This document shows positions 62,603 to 64,000 of a stretch of DNA of 64,000 nucleotides, one piece after another. Source of the DNA: Mycobacterium sp. Root265 (lineage in GTDB: Bacteria; Actinomycetota; Actinomycetes; Mycobacteriales; Mycobacteriaceae); assembly GCF_001428895.1 (NCBI RefSeq), contig NZ_LMJA01000032.1, forward strand, positions 181,809-245,808, given 5' to 3'. The translations under genes were made by a program, and so were the position numbers. Position 1 is the first letter of the stretch. Each line of letters begins with the position of its first letter. The notes beneath the pieces are model-generated. The model had not been told where the DNA came from. It made no database searches and saw only the letters and a program-made list of their open reading frames with translations.

Positions 62603-64000
62603 GGTGCTGGATCGCTACGAGCTGTCACCGATGCAGGAGAGCATGCTGTTTCAGGCTCTGAGTGCACCCGGAGATGGCGCCAATATCGAGCATGTCGTCA
62701 TCACGGTGAGCGAGGAACTCGACGTCGCGCTGTTCGAACAGGCCATGGCGCAGGTGATGCAGCGACATTCGGTCATGCGCACCCGCTTCCGCTGGGTGGA
62801 TGTGGGGGAGCCGTGCCAGGAAGTGCTGGCGCATGCGCCGCTTGTCGCCACCACCGCCGACTGGCGGGATGTGACGCCCGAGGCGGCCGACCAGCGCTTC
62901 GACGCACACGTGCGTGCCGACAGCCGCCAGGATTTCGACATGTCGCGGGCGCCGATGATGCGGCTGTTCGTCGCCCGGCTGCCCGCGGGGAAAACCCGAA
63001 TTCTGTGGACGTTTCACCACGCGCTGCTCGACGGGCGCTCCTACATCGTGTTGCACGAATGGTTCGCGTTCTACGAGGCTGCGCAGCGTGGGGAATCGCT
63101 GTCATTGCCGCCTGCGCGCCCGTACCGTGACTACATCGAATGGCGTCGATCGATTGATTCCGTTGCTGCCCAGAAGTTCTGGCAACACCGGCTGGAAGAC
63201 TTCTGCACATCGACACCGTTCGGGATCGACGCAGCACGTCCCGTCGAGGACAGCGCCGCACCCGCTGGCACCTGTGAGCAGCGCCTGCCGAAGGCCCTGA
63301 CCGATCAGCTACGCGCGGCGGCACACCGGGCGGAAGTCTCGATGAGCACGATGTTGCAGGCCGCCTGGTCGGTCTTGCTGCACCGCTACTCCGGGGAGAC
63401 CGACATCGTGTTCGGCGTGACCCGCGCGGGCCGCATCACCGGCTTCGATGACGCCGACCGGATCACCGGCCTGTTCATCAACACCCTCCCGATGCGGGTG
63501 GGCATCGATGACAACGCGGAGATCACCCCGTGGCTGCGCTCGCTGCGTGCTCAGCAGAGCGCACTGCGCCCCTATGAACAAACCCCACTTGCCACCGTGC
63601 AGGCCTGCTCTGGGGTCGCGCGTGGCGCGCCGCTGTTCGAGAGCGTGATCGTCTATGACCACCACACCCTCGACATGCAGATCCGGATGCCCGGAAGGCA
63701 TTTCGAGTATCGGGGGCAGACCAGCTTCCCCCTTGCGCTGATGGCCTACGGGGATGACGGCACCGGCGCGATGCTGCTGCGACTGGACTACTCGGCCCAG
63801 CGTTTCTCCGGCGTGGCGATCGAGCGCATGCTCGGCCACCTGATTCATCTGCTGGCGCAGTTCGCCGACGAGGACATCACGCTCCTGAATGAACTCGATC
63901 CGCTGAGTGCTGCTGAGCGGGTGGTGTTGGTGGGTGATGGTGGGGTTCCGGTGGTGGTGACTCGTGATGTGACGTTGCATGGGGGTTTTGCGCGTCAGGT
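62595..64000 (+). CDS. Non-ribosomal peptide synthetase (condensation domain, start of adenylation domain; runs off the window)
   Basis: 468 residues are visible from ATG 62595, seven bases after GGAGGAG inside the polyketide synthase 3-prime end. Residues ~5-430 are a condensation domain: YELSPMQESMLFQAL, RHSVMRTRFRW, catalytic HHALLDG (His142, Asp146), and a late motif YRDYIEWRRS. The last residues, LSAAERVVLVGDGG to TLHGGFARQ, are the entry to an adenylation domain. The condensation domain should join the polyketide synthase product or another acyl chain to the first amino acid. From about 63900 the codons shift to T-ending forms, unlike the rest. Confidence 0.92.
   Translation, partial: MNEVLDRYELSPMQESMLFQALSAPGDGANIEHVVITVSEELDVALFEQAMAQVMQRHSVMRTRFRWVDVGEPCQEVLAHAPLVATTADWRDVTPEAADQRFDAHVRADSRQDFDMSRAPMMRLFVARLPAGKTRILWTFHHALLDGRSYIVLHEWFAFYEAAQRGESLSLPPARPYRDYIEWRRSIDSVAAQKFWQHRLEDFCTSTPFGIDAARPVEDSAAPAGTCEQRLPKALTDQLRAAAHRAEVSMSTMLQAAWSVLLHRYSGETDIVFGVTRAGRITGFDDADRITGLFINTLPMRVGIDDNAEITPWLRSLRAQQSALRPYEQTPLATVQACSGVARGAPLFESVIVYDHHTLDMQIRMPGRHFEYRGQTSFPLALMAYGDDGTGAMLLRLDYSAQRFSGVAIERMLGHLIHLLAQFADEDITLLNELDPLSAAERVVLVGDGGVPVVVTRDVTLHGGFARQ

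Overview
The window is high-GC actinobacterial DNA and almost certainly comes from a fast-growing mycobacterium (Mycolicibacterium-like). The evidence is a cholesterol side-chain operon in the gene order of Mycobacterium tuberculosis Rv3540c-Rv3547, a KstR-type operator, a WxG/YxxxD type VII secretion pair, a secreted cutinase, a deazaflavin (F420) nitroreductase, and many GTG starts with ATGA/GTGA overlaps. I found no tRNA, rRNA, CRISPR array or insertion sequence.

Region 1 (1-8445): a minus-strand mini-operon (SnoaL-like protein, SigH-like ECF sigma factor, cutinase cut by the left edge), a TetR regulator with a palindromic operator beside it, and two large LAL-type ATPase/LuxR regulators in tandem.

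Region 2 (8463-20332): sterol catabolism. fadA5 and cyp125 diverge from a KstR site. The rightward operon is cyp125-fadE28-fadE29-chsH2-chsH1-ltp2 (C26 oxidation and removal of the last three side-chain carbons). The leftward run is fadA5, an NTF2-like protein, ddn, and two overlapping genes that each fuse a Rieske domain to a metabolic enzyme (a glutamate-synthase-type FMN protein and a ThDP enzyme). A type VII-secreted-like protein pair follows at 20376-22250.

Region 3 (22919-57649): a complete Wzx/Wzy-type exopolysaccharide locus in two convergent arms that meet at 48570. The right-going arm has a glycosyltransferase, two paralogous NarL/LuxR regulators, a GlmS paralogue, a stand-alone adenylation protein, carrier protein and flavin amine oxidase, an epimerase, Wzz-like, Wzy, four more glycosyltransferases, a two-domain oxidoreductase, a heparinase/alginate-lyase-like protein, an AlgD-like GDP-mannose dehydrogenase, Wzx and a polysaccharide deacetylase. 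The left-going arm (from 57649) has UDP-glucose dehydrogenase, UDP-glucuronate decarboxylase, an initiating sugar-phosphate transferase, a lysine 2,3-aminomutase-like radical SAM enzyme, two acyltransferase-like proteins, an FkbM methyltransferase and a secreted polysaccharide lyase. The inferred product is an acidic (uronic-acid-containing) polysaccharide, perhaps decorated with an amino acid such as beta-lysine.

Four promoters in this locus share one previously unlabelled architecture: a GGTCCATGTACC-like palindrome, 16 bp, then CGATAGTG. They lie before the first glycosyltransferase, the second LuxR gene, glmS and ugd, which points to one dedicated regulon. Three genes (both LuxR genes and glmS) are also preceded by tiny ORFs whose stops overlap the gene starts.

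Region 4 (58268-64000): a KS-AT-ACP-aminotransferase polyketide synthase whose aminotransferase domain lacks the PLP lysine, overlapping an NRPS gene that runs off the right edge with an abrupt codon-usage change at its condensation-adenylation boundary.
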